In this document: positions 62,424 through 64,000 of the stretch, one piece after another
Position numbering within the stretch: position 1 is the stretch's first letter
Layout: each line of letters opens with the position of its first letter
Assembly (NCBI GenBank): GCA_021324735.1
Contig: JAJPIO010000016.1
Span: 62,001-126,000 of the forward strand
Length of the DNA stretch: 64,000 bases
DNA from: Bacteroidota bacterium
Lineage (GTDB): Bacteria; Bacteroidota; Ignavibacteria; Palsa-1295
Reading direction: 5' to 3'
The notes under the pieces: model-generated
Databases searched by the model: none
What the model saw: only the letters and a program-made list of their open reading frames with translations
What the model was told of the DNA's origin: nothing
Program-made: the position numbers and the translations under genes

Positions 62424-63418
62424 CCCTTCAATCCTAAAATATTCAGCATGGTACGCGCTCGCTTTTCGTAGGTCTCTTCACGAACTCTCTCGTACGCGTT
62501 TTGCGCTATCAACCGAGCACGATCAGCATCGTCTCGTATCGCTTCTATTTTTTCTGATAATTCCTCTGCCGAAGTATAATATTCGGCTTCTTGCCCCTCT
62601 TTAAACCACTGCAATTGTTCTTCAGAGCGTGTTGAGATCATTGGGATTGCAGCGGCGGGAATTTCAAATGTCCGCATGTTATGACTGCCAGTGTTCTGCG
62701 GTCGAAGTATGTTTATTGCAGAATTAGATTGTGCTAATATTGTTAGAGCATCTTTCCCATATACCGCTTTGCTAAGAATCCATTTTTCCGGCACTGAACG
62801 AGCGCGTTCCCAACCATTACCCACAATAGCAATATTCAGGTTCTTAAGCCGTCCCAAAAGCTGATCGCGCTCTTCGGAGTACGTTCCAACAAAAGTGGCG
62901 TCATAGTGAGGAGTCGCTATTCTCTCTGTCGGATAATGTAAAGTTGGATCGTACCCAAATGGTAGATAGTGAACCGCTTTCCCTCCAGCAGAGTGAAATA
63001 CTGGAATTAAATTCTTGTTCCATGTAAAGTGCGTGTCATAGATTGGAATACTTTCCAGCAGTCTTTGCGAGCGGTTTGCTCTATCCCACGGACTGTCAGG
63101 ATTAAAGTTAATGAGTAGTCTGTCGCCTAATATCTTTTTAGCTTCTTCCAAGGCATTAGCGCCAACTGTTTTGCCTTTAACAACAAAAACAAGATCAGGC
63201 TTACTATCTTGAATAGTCGCTACGAACCACTTGCCCACTCGGTCTGCGATCTTTGACCGCAATATTTTATCAGCAAAAGCCATTTTTGCGAGCGGATGGG
63301 CGCGCGCAAATTCTTCCCAATCAAACCGAATAACATTCCAGCCAAGGCTTTCAAAAGCTCGCGCATAGCTCTCTTCCAAAGAGCCATGCCAAAATGAGCC
63401 GGAGATCAAGACCTTCAC
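62420..63418 (-). CDS. CgeB-like glycosyltransferase
   Basis: Protein of 332 residues resembling the CgeB/Glyco_trans_1_2 family: N-terminal KVLISGSFWHGSLEESYARA, KPDLVFVVKGKTV, the middle VGTYSEERDQLLGRL, and the characteristic INILRPQNTGSHNMRTFEIP segment, followed by an acidic EEQLQWFKEGQEAEYY loop. These features suggest a GT-B sugar transferase. Donor and acceptor are unknown. It lies between the methyltransferase (4-bp overlap at 63415-63418) and the GT4 gene. Confidence 0.85.
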   Translation of the reverse strand: MKVLISGSFWHGSLEESYARAFESLGWNVIRFDWEEFARAHPLAKMAFADKILRSKIADRVGKWFVATIQDSKPDLVFVVKGKTVGANALEEAKKILGDRLLINFNPDSPWDRANRSQRLLESIPIYDTHFTWNKNLIPVFHSAGGKAVHYLPFGYDPTLHYPTERIATPHYDATFVGTYSEERDQLLGRLKNLNIAIVGNGWERARSVPEKWILSKAVYGKDALTILAQSNSAINILRPQNTGSHNMRTFEIPAAAIPMISTRSEEQLQWFKEGQEAEYYTSAEELSEKIEAIRDDADRARLIAQNAYERVREETYEKRARTMLNILGLKG

Positions 63419-64000
63419 GGTCTCACCTCCTTCGGCTTACGCGCACGCACGATAATATGAGGAGCAAAAAGTGAGGGCCATATATTTTCAAGCATCGCCA
63501 GCTTCATCGGGCGAGGTAATTTCCTTCTTAAGAACGACGAAGCATGCTGCATCGAATATCCGCCAAAGGCGTCGAGACCATCAAAGATGGAACCATCACC
63601 GTTCGACTGAACGCTCTCTATTTCGAATCCGCAAACATCGAGCATCCTCGTAAACGACTTGAGACTATAGAAGCGTATGTGTGCTCCTTTCCACTCATTC
63701 GAAAAATCTGAAATGGAGGTCGACATCTCCGCTTTCGTGAACGCTTTTAATCGCTCTCGAAAGTAACCATTGTTTGGAACGCTGGCAACCAAAAGTCCCC
63801 CCGGTTTTAAGACACGAAAGATCTCGCTGACCGTAAATTTCGGATCATACAGATGCTCAAGTACTTCAATACAGACGGCTCCTTCAAAACTATTGGAAGA
63901 ATACGGAAATGTCTTCGAAAGATCGTGCTGAGTTGCGTCGATGCCCATTTGTTTAGCTCGTTCGATACCAAGAGAGCTAATATCGAGCGCTTTGAGATCG
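63415..64000 (-). CDS. SAM-dependent methyltransferase, N-terminus cut by window edge
   Basis: Class I methyltransferase of Methyltransf_11/25 type. The frame is open to the right edge (upstream codons read DLKALDISSLGIERAKQMGI), so the glycine-rich SAM loop lies outside the window; about 195 residues are visible. Seen: the motif after the acidic loop, GAVCIEVLEHLYDP, and VLKPGGLLVASVPN, both standard. The C-terminal 70 residues are less conserved. In this cluster it may methylate a sugar or cap a glycan, which is inference. Confidence 0.9.
   Translation of the reverse strand, partial: DLKALDISSLGIERAKQMGIDATQHDLSKTFPYSSNSFEGAVCIEVLEHLYDPKFTVSEIFRVLKPGGLLVASVPNNGYFRERLKAFTKAEMSTSISDFSNEWKGAHIRFYSLKSFTRMLDVCGFEIESVQSNGDGSIFDGLDAFGGYSMQHASSFLRRKLPRPMKLAMLENIWPSLFAPHIIVRARKPKEVRP

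Noticed and set aside
54653-64000. Recently acquired genomic island
   Set aside because: Glycan clusters are often transferred, but I see no integrase, transposase, direct repeats or clear change in base use at its border.

Overview
The window reads as a piece of chromosome from a free-living, heterotrophic, respiring bacterium of the Fibrobacteres-Chlorobi-Bacteroidota (FCB) group. A Kapabacteria- or Ignavibacteria-like lineage fits best, but that is inference because no rRNA gene is present. The evidence is two large secreted proteins with type IX secretion (T9SS) C-terminal tails, several beta-barrel and lipoprotein genes, an OmpA/PD40 lipoprotein, a mitochondrial-type aconitase, an Alv/Chlorobium-type ferredoxin, and repeated promoter-like sites of the Bacteroidota form (TTG, 20 bp, TATATTTG).

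Layout. 1-7.4 kb (+): glycogen synthase (cut by the left edge), a DNRLRE-like lipoprotein coupled to an outer-membrane barrel, then rpiB, glyA, tatC and a polyprenyl diphosphate synthase. 7.4-23 kb (-): a lipoprotein, a double ABC permease, a cytochrome c maturation operon (nnr, ccmB, ccmC, a 43-residue ccmD-like gene, ccmE, ccmF) and the membrane arm of complex I (nuoJKLMN), with terminators separating the blocks. 23-30.5 kb: a frameshifted T9SS-secreted protein, a 488-bp gap with a possible small RNA, a His-rich lipoprotein, an OmpA/PD40 lipoprotein with a barrel, and tRNA-Ala/tRNA-Ile. 30.5-37.4 kb (+): ferredoxin, metallo-beta-lactamase-fold hydrolase, two tandem barrel paralogues, nadB, an agmatinase-family enzyme, a PIG-L deacetylase and a short sugar-phosphate transferase. 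37.4-50.8 kb: an orphan OppD-like ATPase, a fused 2-oxoacid dehydrogenase E1, a sensor kinase, rmuC, phosphohexomutase, enolase, a lipoprotein and aconitase. 51-54.5 kb (+): a second T9SS cargo protein and a TPR protein. 54.6-64 kb (-): a surface polysaccharide cluster.

How the genes work together. The ccm block attaches heme to c-type cytochromes and complex I feeds the same respiratory chain; E1, aconitase and enolase supply central carbon flow. In the polysaccharide cluster a Gfo/Idh/MocA dehydrogenase, a DegT aminotransferase and a left-handed beta-helix acetyltransferase match the WbpB/WbpE/WbpD (Wlb) steps that build a 2,3-diacetamido-2,3-dideoxy-uronic acid nucleotide sugar. A zinc-ribbon-bearing SDR epimerase, an initiating phosphoglycosyltransferase, two or more glycosyltransferases, an O-antigen polymerase/ligase-like protein and a methyltransferase complete a glycan assembly line.

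I found no CRISPR array, transposase, phage gene, toxin-antitoxin pair or recognisable defence system, and no convincing wholly new multi-gene system. The most useful leads are variants of known machines (Cys-type CcmE with a tiny CcmD and no adjacent CcmA/CcmH, a Glu-type RpiB, a receiver domain lacking its phospho-acceptor), two possible small RNAs, an apparent frameshift, and the shared promoter motif.
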